From the NCBI RefSeq assembly GCF_003031405.1, contig NZ_CP020469.1, positions 2,170,001-2,234,000 on the forward strand: DNA of 64,000 bases, read 5' to 3'. The notes beneath the pieces were generated by a model, which was not told the DNA's origin, made no database searches, and was given only the letters and a program-made list of their open reading frames with translations. The translations under genes were made by a program, and so were the position numbers. This document shows, in pieces, positions 43,334 to 52,576 of the stretch (within the stretch, counting starts at the first letter, position 1; the number at the start of each line of letters is the position of its first letter). This DNA is from Halomonas sp. 'Soap Lake #6'. Its GTDB lineage: Bacteria > Pseudomonadota > Gammaproteobacteria > Pseudomonadales > Halomonadaceae.

Positions 43334-43960
43334 ATGCGCCATCGTACTGTACCTACCCTACTTGCCGCAGGCCTCGCAGCAGCTACGCTAGCTACCAGCA
43401 GCCAAGCCTTCGCTTATGGCGCCGGCGACTTTTTCACCCGTGTGGGTGTGGCGCAGGTATCCCCGAAAAGTAATAACGGCACATTGGCAGATGGAGCCTT
43501 CTCGGTTGATGTTCAGAACAAAACTGATTTTGCCTTTACCTTGGGCTACCGCTTTCACGATAAAGTCGGCATCGAGCTACTGGCAGCGCTACCGTTCAAG
43601 CACGATATCGAGTTAAATGGCGACAACCTAGCCTCCACCAAGCACTTACCCCCCACCCTTACCCTGCAGTACTACCCTCTGGGCGGCACTGACTCACGAG
43701 TACAGCCTTATGCTGGCGTAGGTATTAACTACACGCGCTTCTCTAACGAGAGCCTGGCAATTGGCGACTTAGACTTAGATAACTCCTGGGGCGTCGCTGG
43801 TCAGCTAGGCGTCGACTTACTCATTGATGATAACTGGGCGCTTAACGCCGCTGCTTGGTATATCGATATTGATACAGATGCGAAAATTAATGGCCAGGCT
43901 GCTGGCACTGTAGAAATTGACCCCGTTGTTGTAATGGCAGGGATCAGCTACCGTTTTTAA
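43334..43960 (+). CDS. ompW: OmpW-family outer membrane protein
   Basis: A 208-residue outer-membrane beta-barrel. A Sec signal ends near residue 27 (SSQAFAYGAG). Beta strands of the eight-stranded barrel follow, with GDFFTRVGVAQVSP, LGYRFHDKVGIELLAALPF, PTLTLQYYPLGG, VQPYAGVGINYT and a terminal Phe in VVMAGISYRF as needed for Bam insertion. OmpW proteins form narrow hydrophobic channels linked to osmotic and oxidative stress. CAGGAGC precedes the ATG. Single-gene unit. Confidence 0.93.
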   Translation: MRHRTVPTLLAAGLAAATLATSSQAFAYGAGDFFTRVGVAQVSPKSNNGTLADGAFSVDVQNKTDFAFTLGYRFHDKVGIELLAALPFKHDIELNGDNLASTKHLPPTLTLQYYPLGGTDSRVQPYAGVGINYTRFSNESLAIGDLDLDNSWGVAGQLGVDLLIDDNWALNAAAWYIDIDTDAKINGQAAGTVEIDPVVVMAGISYRF

Positions 43961-43971
43961 AAGCGCCATTT

Positions 43972-44022
43972 AGCGCTCTTGCAGTCACAGCGTTCTTGTA
44001 GTCACAGCGTTCTTGTAGTCAC
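43972..44022. repeat. 17-bp tandem repeat, three units, after ompW
   Basis: AGCGTTCTTGTAGTCAC occurs at 43989-44005 and 44006-44022, with a two-mismatch unit at 43972-43988. Non-coding; lies between the ompW stop and its terminator. Confidence 0.8.
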
Positions 44023-44047
44023 TTAGTTGTCATGTAGCCGCTGTAAA

Positions 44048-44085
44048 AAAATGCCCAGACCACGTTTGCGTGAGCTGGGCATTTT
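44048..44085. terminator. Bidirectional terminator between ompW and yqcC
   Basis: AAAATGCCCAG pairs with CTGGGCATTTT, with a smaller CACG/CGTG stem inside the loop; A and T runs on both sides suit termination of both convergent genes. Confidence 0.75.
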
Positions 44086-44130
44086 GCTTTGAGCAGGCAG
44101 TACACTTAAGATCAATTACGAACGTTCAAA

Positions 44131-44463
44131 TCAATTATCCGTGACGAGTTGATCAACTCTCTCAACGGCTCGCACTACCAGCACCTGATCACTAACACGC
44201 ACTTTCTCCTGCATTAAATACGCAGCCACTGCAGGCGCTATCTCACATTTAGTTGGCATGGCAGCATTGGCTTCGATTAATGCATTTAAACGAACGATAA
44301 ATACGTAGCGTATCCACTGAGGCAGCGTCATCGTATCGATACAAAAGGGTTCCTGGCTGGCAAATGCCTCTGCATCAGGTGTAGGCGTGCGCCATAAATT
44401 GGCGGCCTTCATGGCGGCTTCAAGTTCAAGAAGTGCGGTTTGTAGCTGTTGATGGACGCTCAT
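44131..44463 (-). CDS. YqcC-family protein
   Basis: A 110-residue helical protein of the YqcC family (LLELEAAMKAANLWRTP, FCIDTMTLPQWIRYVFIVRL). I chose the ATG at 44463 after AAGGTG; in-frame Met codons further upstream would add up to 21 residues but intrude into the DnaA-box-like region. Function unknown; in some relatives it neighbours a tRNA pseudouridine synthase gene, which is absent here. Confidence 0.8.
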   Translation of the reverse strand: MSVHQQLQTALLELEAAMKAANLWRTPTPDAEAFASQEPFCIDTMTLPQWIRYVFIVRLNALIEANAAMPTKCEIAPAVAAYLMQEKVRVSDQVLVVRAVERVDQLVTDN

Positions 44464-44509
44464 AGGCACCTTAAAAGTCGTCATGGATATGTGCATATTA
44501 TCCCAACTC

Positions 44510-44590
44510 TGTGAACAACTTGCCACTCAGACTGTGATGAAAAAAGGTTATTCACAGATTCACAGAAAACCTGCAAGAGGCTGTGGATAA
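44510..44590. promoter_or_regulatory. Cluster of DnaA-box-like 9-mers
   Basis: TGTGGATAA at 44582-44590 is a perfect DnaA box (TTATCCACA) on the minus strand. TTATTCACA at 44548-44556 and TTGTTCACA (minus strand, 44510-44518) are near matches. All lie within 81 bp between divergent yqcC and the DUF3549 gene. No AT-rich unwinding element or origin-like gene context is seen. Confidence 0.45.
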
Positions 44591-44748
44591 ACTATGGAAA
44601 GGTGCCGCAGCCGCTACTCCCATGTGGCTTGGGCGAAGTTGATCATTTTTTAACCAAACGATGAATAAAGCTGTGATTTATCAGCTATTACGGCTGACAC
44701 TGCTACACCAGCAAGGTAGAGTGCAGGCTTGAAATACGGAAGGGTGTT

Positions 44749-45795
44749 ATGCAACCAATTCAGTCCCTTGATGAGTTTTTTACACGCAGCGGTGCAGATG
44801 TTTCTCTATATCACATGGGGAGGCGCGTTGCCCCCTGCCCTCGTGAAACGCTACGAACTTTTGAAAGCGGCGCACATGCTTGGCCTGAACCCTGGCAACA
44901 CCAGGCGCGCCTTGGCATCGTATTCCGGTTAGGTGACATGCCGGAGCCAGCTATCTGGTTCTTGGCACTACCGCTAGATGAACAAGGCATGCTCTCGCCA
45001 GCCCCACGCGATGGCTTTATTAACCGATTGCTAGACACCTTAGGCCGCAACGTTGCCAATATGGGCGCTGATGAGACAGAGCATCAAGAAACGGCAGACG
45101 TAGATCATTTAATGAAGGATAATCCCCTCGCCTTCACGCCTAATACAAATTTTCAGGCCATGCTAAACGCTCAAGCCACGCTCTCGCTGGGTTTACCAGC
45201 CAGTCAGCACCTAGAGCCTGTAGAAGCCTATCTGACCGGTCAGCAAAAGATTGACTGGCAAGCACTGGGCTTGCAAGGCATTGCAGATTTTAGCGTGCGC
45301 CTTGACGACACCATGGCCAACGCCCTGGCACAGAGAATCCCCCATTTACCCGCTAGCGTTATTCATTCGCTATGCTATTGCTTGGAACATCGGCCACTTA
45401 CCGAGACGCTGGTAAATGCATTTTGTGAGCGCGGCGAGCAGGCGGCGAGTGACGGAGATCTGGAAACAGTATGCGCCTGCGTACGTGCCATTGGCAGTAC
45501 CTCAAGCGCTAAAGCTGGTGATTGGTACACCAGTCTACTCAGTGACAGCGAGGCCTGTGGACCTGACCTATTGGCGGCAATTGCAGGGCGAGGCTGGCCA
45601 TTTTTGGAAGATGCCGAACGTTTACCTCTCTTTTTGCGACGTCTAGCAGAAGATGAGCGCAGCAACTTTGCAGCGGTCGTACGCGATATCGCCTTGATAC
45701 CTCGCCTACGCTTACCCGTAATGATGGCTCTTCGTGATGCGCCGGCGGGGTCAGCTATTCAGCAGCGCTTAACTGGCATGTTGCCCCGTGCTTAA
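44749..45795 (+). CDS. DUF3549 protein
   Basis: A 348-residue cytoplasmic protein matching DUF3549: SLDEFFTRSGADVSLYHMGRRV at the start, then PAIWFLALPLDEQGML and a long helical C-terminal half. The family is common in Pseudomonas and Halomonas, without known activity. It precedes the RimB-like and RimK genes on the same strand, 42 bp away, but a functional link is not established. Confidence 0.85.
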   Translation: MQPIQSLDEFFTRSGADVSLYHMGRRVAPCPRETLRTFESGAHAWPEPWQHQARLGIVFRLGDMPEPAIWFLALPLDEQGMLSPAPRDGFINRLLDTLGRNVANMGADETEHQETADVDHLMKDNPLAFTPNTNFQAMLNAQATLSLGLPASQHLEPVEAYLTGQQKIDWQALGLQGIADFSVRLDDTMANALAQRIPHLPASVIHSLCYCLEHRPLTETLVNAFCERGEQAASDGDLETVCACVRAIGSTSSAKAGDWYTSLLSDSEACGPDLLAAIAGRGWPFLEDAERLPLFLRRLAEDERSNFAAVVRDIALIPRLRLPVMMALRDAPAGSAIQQRLTGMLPRA

Positions 45796-45837
45796 TGCAT
45801 GTGTAACTTTTTTAGAATTACTAGCAAGGAGTGAGTC

Positions 45838-46278
45838 GTGAAGGAATTACCCTACCAGGCCAAAGCAGTCATCGGCCGCCGAGAAATGGTGACGTTACCT
45901 GAGTTAGGGCTTCACCTCTGCTGCAAAGCCGATACCGGCGCGCGTACCTCTGCGCTACATGCCGAAGAGATCGAAACTCACGAAGATGCCCAAGGTCAGT
46001 TATGGGTAAGCTTTATTACTCACAGCGGTGGCCCAGATACGCCAGCTCACCGCTATAGCCTTCACCTACATGATAGGCGCCGGGTAACAAGCTCTAATGG
46101 CCACAGTGAATGGCGCTATGTTATCCGCACGCCGATGCAACTGGGCGAATTAAACTTTCCGGTTGAGCTAACGCTAACCGACCGTAGCAACATGCGCCAC
46201 GCCATGCTGCTAGGTAGACGCGCCATGCGTCGCTTACTAGTAGCCCCCGGCGCTGCATTTTTGCACGGCGAGCCCTAA
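45838..46278 (+). CDS. RimB/RloA-like retropepsin-fold protease
   Basis: A 146-residue protein of the 'ATP-dependent zinc protease' family usually linked to RimK-type ligases. The fold's aspartic-protease-like motif is CKADTGARTSALHA at about residues 29-42; LLGRRAMRRLLVAPG closes the core. In Pseudomonas, RimB trims the poly-glutamate added to ribosomal protein S6 by RimK. It begins with GTG after AAGGAG and lies 41 bp before rimK, which supports that role. Confidence 0.85.
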   Translation: MKELPYQAKAVIGRREMVTLPELGLHLCCKADTGARTSALHAEEIETHEDAQGQLWVSFITHSGGPDTPAHRYSLHLHDRRRVTSSNGHSEWRYVIRTPMQLGELNFPVELTLTDRSNMRHAMLLGRRAMRRLLVAPGAAFLHGEP

Positions 46279-46319
46279 ACTAATGATGAATAGCCTATCC
46301 TCTTGGCCCGGAGCCCTGC

Positions 46320-47228
46320 ATGCATATTGCCCTGCTTTCGCGTAACCGCAACCTATACTCAACTCGCCGCCTTATCGAGGCTGCCGAGCAGCGGGGGCAT
46401 ACTGCGCGCGTTGTTGATACGCTGCGCTGTTATATGAGCATTACCTCGCACCATCCATCAATTCACTATAAAGGCGCTGAAATTGAGCCATTTGATGCGG
46501 TTATCCCCCGTATCGGCGCTTCAGTGACTTTTTATGGCTGCGCGGTGCTGCGCCAGTTTGAAATGATGGGCACCTATGTTATCAATGACTCGGTCGCCAT
46601 TACCCGCTCTCGGGATAAACTGCGCTCCTTGCAGCTACTCTCCCGCAAAGGGCTAGGCTTACCAATTACAGGGTTTGCGCACTCGCCTGACGATATTCCT
46701 GACTTAATCACTATGGTGAAAGGCGCCCCTCTGGTCATCAAGCTGTTAGAAGGCACCCAAGGTATTGGCGTGGTATTAGCCGAAACCAACCAAGCTGCCG
46801 AATCGGTGGTTCAAGCCTTTATGGGCATGAAGGCTAACATTATGGTGCAGGAGTACATTAAAGAAGCACGTGGCGCCGACATTCGCTGCTTTGTGATTGG
46901 CGATAAGGTAGTCGCTTCCATGAAGCGTCAGGCAGCTGAGGGAGAGTTCCGCTCTAACCTCCACCGGGGTGGCACTGCTAGCGTGATTCGCATTACTCCC
47001 GAGGAGCGTTCAACGGCCATCCGAGCAGCAAAGGCAATGGGCTTAAGGGTCGCCGGTGTTGACCTGTTACGCTCCAACCACGGTCCCGTGATTATGGAGG
47101 TGAATTCCTCGCCCGGCTTACAAGGTATTGAGAGCGCCACAGGTAAAGATATTGCAGGTATGATCATTGAACATATCGAAAAAAATGCCACCCCCGCACG
47201 CAAAGCACCGCCCAAGCCTAAAGGCTAA
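46320..47228 (+). CDS. rimK: RimK, glutamate ligase acting on ribosomal protein S6
   Basis: A 302-residue ATP-grasp ligase that adds glutamate residues to the C-terminus of S6. ATP-grasp features include [19 protein letters not shown] at about 139-157, [17 protein letters not shown] at about 178-194 and the metal-binding [15 protein letters not shown] at about 258-272. Length equals the E. coli enzyme (300). Translation coupled to the RimB-like gene is not direct but they are adjacent; the modification affects translation in relatives. Confidence 0.94.
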   Translation: MHIALLSRNRNLYSTRRLIEAAEQRGHTARVVDTLRCYMSITSHHPSIHYKGAEIEPFDAVIPRIGASVTFYGCAVLRQFEMMGTYVINDSVAITRSRDKLRSLQLLSRKGLGLPITGFAHSPDDIPDLITMVKGAPLVIKLLEGTQGIGVVLAETNQAAESVVQAFMGMKANIMVQEYIKEARGADIRCFVIGDKVVASMKRQAAEGEFRSNLHRGGTASVIRITPEERSTAIRAAKAMGLRVAGVDLLRSNHGPVIMEVNSSPGLQGIESATGKDIAGMIIEHIEKNATPARKAPPKPKG

Positions 47229-47316
47229 GGGTAAAATGTAAAAATAATCGTCTTTAGGGGTGGCAAATCATTGCTGCCACCCCCACAATCTGCGTCACCG
47301 AAGGAGGTAGACGCTC

Positions 47317-47763
47317 ATGTTTCTCGACAATCGCCAAGTGGCGATGGACAGCGTGCTGGAAGCGCTGGCTGATAGTATTGATTATTTCCAGGATAATATT
47401 GAACGCCTGCGCCCCTCGCTGCGCGACGCATTAAAACCGCACTATACTGCGCGGCTAAAACAGATGCGTATGCTGCAGGAACTTGCCCGTGCGCATTTAA
47501 AAATGCTGCCCAGAGATGCAGACGTAGAGCGCGATGATTTTTTGTGGCTCTGGAGCCGCCTAAAAAGCTTTGTCGGCAATGATAGTCAAGTATTAATCAA
47601 TGAGCTGCTGGAGCAAGAACGCGTACTGATGCAGGCGCTTTCTACACTGTTCACCCATCCGCTCCCCGATCCTATCGAACCGGTTGTGGAAGAGTGTATG
47701 CAAGGTTGCCGGAAGTTAATTCGTGAGCTATATAGCTTGCAGAAGCGCAAGACTCGCCGTTAA
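47317..47763 (+). CDS. Four-helix protein, possibly ferritin-like
   Basis: A 148-residue all-helical protein with heptad-like patterns through its length. It has weak similarity in outline to PA2169/DUF2383-type four-helix bundles, but I see no convincing pair of Glu/His metal ligands. A strong AAGGAGG precedes the ATG. Convergent with the SanA-like gene with 5 bp between stops. Function unknown. Confidence 0.55.
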   Translation: MFLDNRQVAMDSVLEALADSIDYFQDNIERLRPSLRDALKPHYTARLKQMRMLQELARAHLKMLPRDADVERDDFLWLWSRLKSFVGNDSQVLINELLEQERVLMQALSTLFTHPLPDPIEPVVEECMQGCRKLIRELYSLQKRKTRR

Positions 47764-47768
47764 CAAGG

Positions 47769-48524
47769 CTAACGGCCTCTAAGAGGCTGGTAGTAACGGC
47801 GTATAATCTCAGCAACAGTCTCAGCACGATCAGCGTCTTCTGCGCGGCTATTATCTTCATACTGCAGCTCTATGGGCTCTGCCGGACCTAGGAAATAGGG
47901 CTCTCGTCCCCAAACGTATAGATCTCCCAGGGTGGCCACTCGCGCCACCCATTCGCGAACGACTAAACGCCACTCCCCCGCAGTACGCTCATCCTCAGCG
48001 ACACACCCTGTTACTTCCATACCCAGCTCTCGGGCAATGAACACTGCCCGTGGCAAGTGCCAACTTTGGGTAACCAAGAGCGCTTCATTGAGTTGAAATA
48101 CATCACGGGAGCGAACCAGAGTGTCGTAGGTGCTAAAGCCTGCGAAGTCCATGGTCATTTGGTGAGACAGAACACCACGGCGAGAAAGTTCACGCCACAT
48201 GGCGCGGGGTTCATTATAGGCCTGAGTACGATTATCACCAGAGAGCAGAAGATGGCTCACCCGCTGCTCTTCGATCAAACGCGCAGACGTGCGCATACGG
48301 GCGTGAAAGTGGGGGTTGCGTAATCCACTGCGCGTCCAGTGGGAGGTGCCAAACACAATCGCTATATTGCTTGGACGACACTCCTCCACACGGCTGTCAA
48401 TATAGCGCGCCGTACTGGCCAGCACCCAAACATTACCGATCATAAATAGTAATGTCGCCAGCAGCAAAAATGCGGCTAGCGACATCAACAAACGCTTTAG
48501 AAAAACTAACAACGTGCTATGCAT
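47769..48524 (-). CDS. SanA/YdcF-family (DUF218) envelope protein
   Basis: A 251-residue protein with one N-terminal membrane anchor (about residues 8-34) and a periplasmic DUF218 domain: NIAIVFGTSHWTRSGLRNPHF, LLLSGDNRTQAYNEPRAM, and LLVTQSWHLPRAVFIARELG, the family core. SanA proteins influence envelope permeability to large antibiotics at high temperature in E. coli. The ortholog assignment is by motif order and size. Lies 18 bp after the sufT stop codon on the same strand. Confidence 0.82.
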   Translation of the reverse strand: MHSTLLVFLKRLLMSLAAFLLLATLLFMIGNVWVLASTARYIDSRVEECRPSNIAIVFGTSHWTRSGLRNPHFHARMRTSARLIEEQRVSHLLLSGDNRTQAYNEPRAMWRELSRRGVLSHQMTMDFAGFSTYDTLVRSRDVFQLNEALLVTQSWHLPRAVFIARELGMEVTGCVAEDERTAGEWRLVVREWVARVATLGDLYVWGREPYFLGPAEPIELQYEDNSRAEDADRAETVAEIIRRYYQPLRGR

Positions 48525-48542
48525 CCTGCTCCCTAGCCGGGG

Positions 48543-49112
48543 TTAGAACATGCCGAGCTCAAGCTTGGCCTCATCGCTCATCATGTCACGACTCCAGGGA
48601 GGACTGAAGACAATCTCAGTATGCACCTTGTTGATTTGTGGCGCGCCCAAAATTTTATTGCGCGCATCAGCGGCAATGACATCCCCCATACCACATCCAG
48701 GGGCGGTAAGCGTCATGCGGATGGTGACCATTCGTTCACCGCTAATCAAACGCTCTATGCGACAGCCATACACTAAGCCAAGATCGACAATATTGACCGG
48801 TATTTCAGGATCGAAACAGGTACGAAGCTGCTCCCATACAAATTGCTCAATCTCTTCTTCACTAGCACTTTCAGGCAGCGTAGGGCGCGGCAAGGGCTCT
48901 AGCCCCAAGGCATCTAAGTTCCGCCCCTCTATAAGATAGAGGCGGCCCTCAAAGCCAACACTTACCGAGCTGCCTTTGGCTTGCATGACACTCACTATAC
49001 TGTCTTCCGCTAGTATATCCGTTTTACCAAACGGTATAGCAATAGCTTCAACATCGCGCTGGAGCGGCAGCTTCTGGCCTCGTTCGAGGCTGGCGACTTG
49101 CTCGATATCCAT
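48543..49112 (-). CDS. sufT: SufT, Fe-S cluster maturation factor (MIP18-like)
   Basis: A 189-residue protein whose C-terminal ~100 residues form a MIP18/DUF59 domain: FDPEIPVNIVDLGLVYGC at about 102-119 and TLTAPGCGMGDVIAADARNK at about 134-153. SufT assists delivery of 4Fe-4S clusters. I place the start at MDIEQVASLERG (49112) behind AAGGACG; a longer open frame upstream overlaps sufS. It is the last suf gene, 22 bp after the sufS stop. Confidence 0.88.
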   Translation of the reverse strand: MDIEQVASLERGQKLPLQRDVEAIAIPFGKTDILAEDSIVSVMQAKGSSVSVGFEGRLYLIEGRNLDALGLEPLPRPTLPESASEEEIEQFVWEQLRTCFDPEIPVNIVDLGLVYGCRIERLISGERMVTIRMTLTAPGCGMGDVIAADARNKILGAPQINKVHTEIVFSPPWSRDMMSDEAKLELGMF

Positions 49113-49134
49113 AACCGTCCTTAAATAACTGCCC

Positions 49135-50400
49135 TTAACGCACCATACCGATGACACGCTGGAGTGCTTCAATAAAGCTATCCACTTCTTCGAGGGTATT
49201 ATACGCAGCAAACGATGCACGGCAGGTAGCATCCACACCAAAATGGTGTAAAAGCGGCTGGGCACAGTGATGGCCGGTACGAATAGCGACTCCCAACTGA
49301 TCAATTAGCAGACCAATATCTTGAGAGTGAGCCCCATCGACTACAAAGGAGAGCACGCCCGCTTTATGGGGCGCTGTACCCAAAAGACGCAAGCCTTCTA
49401 TTTGGCTAACGGCCTGTGTAGCGTGGTCCAGCAGCACCCCTTCCCAAGCACCTATCGCATCAACACCAACCGATTCCATCCACTCAATGGCCCGCCCTAA
49501 AGCAATTACTTCTACGATGGCGGGTGTACCCGCTTCAAATTTATGCGGGATATCTGCGTAAGTCGTACCTAAATCAAAAGAGACGGTCTTAATCATCTCT
49601 CCGCCACCCTGCCACGGCGGCATAGCCTCTAGTAAAGACTTTTTACCGTACAGCACACCAACGCCGGTAGGCCCATATACCTTATGCCCAGAGAACGCAT
49701 AGAAATCAGCATCAATAGCTTGCACGTCAACCTTTAGATGAGGTGCAGCCTGAGCGCCATCAATCAAAATCAGCGCACCGTACTGATGTGCCAGGGCAGC
49801 CATCTCTTTTACTGGATTAATGGTGCCCAGCGCATTAGAGACGTGATTCACCGCCACAAGCTTAGTACGCTCATTTAGTAGGGCACGGTAAGCCACCATG
49901 TCCAGCGCCCCCTGAGAGTCGACAGGGATCACTTTAATCGTGAACCCACGCTCAGCTGCCAAAAGCTGCCAGGGCACAATGTTGGAGTGGTGCTCCAACA
50001 TTGAAATCAGCACTTCATCGCCTGCCGCTAATTGACTACGCCCCCAGCTTTGCGCTACCAGATTAATAGCTTCCGTAGTGCCCCGAGTAAAAATAATCTG
50101 GCGCGCATCTTCCGCATTGAGAAACGCCTTCACCCGGTGGCGCGCACCTTCAAACGCTGCCGTGGCTTCATCCGCCAAGGTGTGCAGACCACGGTGTATA
50201 TTGGCATTGTAGCGTGAGTAATAATCGTCAAAAACCTCGATGACTTGCCGAGGACTTTGGCTAGTTGCTGCATTATCTAAATAAACCAGCGGCCTGCCAT
50301 GTACTTCTCGACTTAGCACCGGGAATTCTTCACGCAACGCGACCACATCAAAGGGGGCATTTGCACGAGCTAACGGCTTCTCAATTACGGAATGGGACAT
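49135..50400 (-). CDS. sufS: Cysteine desulfurase SufS
   Basis: A 421-residue PLP enzyme that takes sulfur from cysteine for Fe-S assembly. The PLP Lys is Lys240 in SGHKVYGPTG, and the persulfide Cys is Cys379 in RTGHHCAQPL, the SufS-type loop. LDNAATSQSP near the N-terminus is also typical. No SufE or SufU gene is present in the cluster, so its sulfur acceptor must be encoded elsewhere or be SufB itself. Confidence 0.95.
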   Translation of the reverse strand: MSHSVIEKPLARANAPFDVVALREEFPVLSREVHGRPLVYLDNAATSQSPRQVIEVFDDYYSRYNANIHRGLHTLADEATAAFEGARHRVKAFLNAEDARQIIFTRGTTEAINLVAQSWGRSQLAAGDEVLISMLEHHSNIVPWQLLAAERGFTIKVIPVDSQGALDMVAYRALLNERTKLVAVNHVSNALGTINPVKEMAALAHQYGALILIDGAQAAPHLKVDVQAIDADFYAFSGHKVYGPTGVGVLYGKKSLLEAMPPWQGGGEMIKTVSFDLGTTYADIPHKFEAGTPAIVEVIALGRAIEWMESVGVDAIGAWEGVLLDHATQAVSQIEGLRLLGTAPHKAGVLSFVVDGAHSQDIGLLIDQLGVAIRTGHHCAQPLLHHFGVDATCRASFAAYNTLEEVDSFIEALQRVIGMVR

Positions 50401-50414
50401 CGATAGCTCCTCAA

Positions 50415-51755
50415 TTAGTCGTTAAGCGAAACAGCGGCTTCCACTAACCCAGCCAGATTGAAGCGCTCCGGAAGCTTACCTGCCACAGCTAATTCAACCC
50501 GCTCGGCAATCACATCCAGCGCCACTTTCTCAAGCACTTCCCCTGCAAATGCCAAGGTTAGCAAGCCACGGGCTGTCGCTTCATCAATACCACGCGTACG
50601 GAGTGCGTAGATCGCCTCTTCATCCAGTTGGCCGGTAGTGGTCCCGTGAGAGCACTTTACGTCGTCGGCATAGATTTCAAGCTCGGGTTTAGCGTCAATA
50701 TGCGCGCGGTCTGAAAGCAGTAGATTCTGATTGCTTTGGAAGCCTTCAATTTTTTGGCTGTCACGCTTAACGTACACTTTGCCGTTAAACACACCATGGG
50801 CGCGATCGTCCAGGATGCCTTTATAGTTTTCGTTAGAGAACGTCAGCGGGGCGTTATGGTTAACCTTGGTGTGGTTATCCACGTGCTGGCGACCCTGACC
50901 AAAGAACAGGCCATAGAGATTGGTTTCCGCTCCCTGGCCGTTTAGGTCACTAATAAGATCGTTGCGCACCAGTGCGCCACCCAGGTTCAAATTGTAAGAG
51001 CTATAGCGGCTATCACGGCTCTGCTCCACGTGAATGCTTGCAACATGCATATCACCTAAGGGCGCTTCCTGGAGCTTGTAGTGGTGCAAAATCGCCCCGC
51101 GATCCAGCATCAGCTCAGCTACAACGTTGGTGAAATTAGCCGCATCAGCTTCACCGGTGTAGTGCTCGATCAGCGTTGCCTCACTACGCCCTGCCGCCTC
51201 TACCAAAATGCGCGGATGGCACATCACTGGTGAGCCTGAACGGGATAGAAACTGCAACAGGATGGGCTTTTCGACGACAGTGCCCGGCGCAATACGAACA
51301 ACCACGCCCTCTTCCATAAACGCAGTGTTAAGCGCTGAAAATGGAGAAAAATCGACCCCCGTTAAACGGCCCAGCGGCCCCCCAACTGCTTCATGGTTCT
51401 CACTAAGCGCCTTGGAAAGCGGTAACACCTGAACACTGCCCGGCAGTGCATCAACATCCGATAACGCTGCAGAGAACACACCATCAACAAAGGTTAACCG
51501 GTAAGCATCCAGTGGCAACGTAAGGGCTGCGGCTTGAGCCTGGGAAAAGTCGGCGTTGTCGGCAAGGGCAAAGTTTCCCTGAGCAATCGCACGGACATCG
51601 GTGTACTTCCACTCCTCATCACGGCGAGTAGGAAACCCCATGGCTTCAAAGCGTGCAGCGCCCGCTTGGCGACGCGCCGCAATCCAGGTGGGCTCAGCGC
51701 CGCGCTGTTGGCTACGCGCTTTTAGCGTGTCCAAAAACGTTTGCGTATTGCTCAT
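50415..51755 (-). CDS. sufD: SufD, scaffold subunit of SufBCD
   Basis: A 446-residue beta-helix protein forming the SufBC2D scaffold. Family features: FPTRRDEEWKYTD near the start, HNAPLTFSNENYKGILDDRAHGVFNGK in the beta-helix, and the KPELEIYADDVKCSHGTTTG conserved close to the C-terminus. It starts four bases inside sufC (ATGA-type overlap), showing coupling. Likely involved in iron acquisition on the scaffold. Confidence 0.95.
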   Translation of the reverse strand: MSNTQTFLDTLKARSQQRGAEPTWIAARRQAGAARFEAMGFPTRRDEEWKYTDVRAIAQGNFALADNADFSQAQAAALTLPLDAYRLTFVDGVFSAALSDVDALPGSVQVLPLSKALSENHEAVGGPLGRLTGVDFSPFSALNTAFMEEGVVVRIAPGTVVEKPILLQFLSRSGSPVMCHPRILVEAAGRSEATLIEHYTGEADAANFTNVVAELMLDRGAILHHYKLQEAPLGDMHVASIHVEQSRDSRYSSYNLNLGGALVRNDLISDLNGQGAETNLYGLFFGQGRQHVDNHTKVNHNAPLTFSNENYKGILDDRAHGVFNGKVYVKRDSQKIEGFQSNQNLLLSDRAHIDAKPELEIYADDVKCSHGTTTGQLDEEAIYALRTRGIDEATARGLLTLAFAGEVLEKVALDVIAERVELAVAGKLPERFNLAGLVEAAVSLND

Positions 51756-52501
51756 GCCACAAACTCCTCAATACCTTCGTAGCCATTGGCCTCAAGCTCT
51801 TTGGCAAGCTCAGCGTCGCCGGTTTTAACAATGCGACCATCAACCAGGACGTGTACTTTGTCGGGCACGATGTAGTCGAGCAGGCGCTGGTAATGGGTAA
51901 CCAGCAAAATAGCGCGCTCGTCAGCACGTAGGCTATTAACACCGTCGGCGACTACTTTCATGGCATCGATATCAAGACCCGAATCAATTTCGTCCAACAT
52001 CGCCAGTTTTGGCTGCAGCACTAGCATTTGCAGGATTTCATTGCGCTTTTTTTCGCCGCCGGAGAAACCTTCATTAACGGCGCGCTGCAAGAAGCTGGCA
52101 TCCATTTTCATAAAGCCAAGCTTCTCTTTCACCAGCTTCATAAACTCAGGGGCTGGCATCTCGCCTTCACCGCGTGCTACGCGTTGAGCATTAAGCGCAG
52201 ATTTGAGCAGGTAAATATTCTTTACCCCAGGGATTTCCACCGGATACTGGAAGCCGAGCAACAACCCTGCCTGGGCGCGCTCTTCAATTTCCATTTCTAA
52301 TACATCCTGGCCTTCAAAAGTCACCGTACCTTGGGTAACTTCGTAGCCATCTTTGCCGGCAATCACCGCCGACAGCGTGGATTTACCCGCGCCGTTAGGA
52401 CCCATAATAGCGTGCACTTCACCCGCGTTAATGGTGAGCGTAAGGCCTTTCAGAATTTCTTTGCCTTCGACGGTGACGTGTAAATCGTTAACTTGCAACA
52501 T
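51752..52501 (-). CDS. sufC: SufC, ABC-type ATPase of SufBCD
   Basis: A 249-residue soluble ABC ATPase. Walker A GPNGAGKST at 34-42, the signature FSGGEKKRNEI, Walker B LAMLDEIDSGLD, and the H-loop in LLVTHYQRLL are complete. It powers conformational change in the SufBCD complex. Lies 75 bp after sufB and overlaps sufD. Confidence 0.96.
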   Translation of the reverse strand: MLQVNDLHVTVEGKEILKGLTLTINAGEVHAIMGPNGAGKSTLSAVIAGKDGYEVTQGTVTFEGQDVLEMEIEERAQAGLLLGFQYPVEIPGVKNIYLLKSALNAQRVARGEGEMPAPEFMKLVKEKLGFMKMDASFLQRAVNEGFSGGEKKRNEILQMLVLQPKLAMLDEIDSGLDIDAMKVVADGVNSLRADERAILLVTHYQRLLDYIVPDKVHVLVDGRIVKTGDAELAKELEANGYEGIEEFVA

Positions 52502-52576
52502 AGTAAAAGCCTTTTAAATTCTTTCGGGTCGCCCATGCGACGCTCTTAAAACAATTAGCAACGAACCAGATGCGGT

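Noticed and set aside
43972..44022. Possible small CRISPR array
   Set aside because: The 17-bp units are directly adjacent without spacers and no cas genes are present.
44510..44590. Replication origin
   Set aside because: Only three DnaA-like boxes, no AT-rich unwinding region and no dnaA, dnaN, gidA or partition genes nearby.
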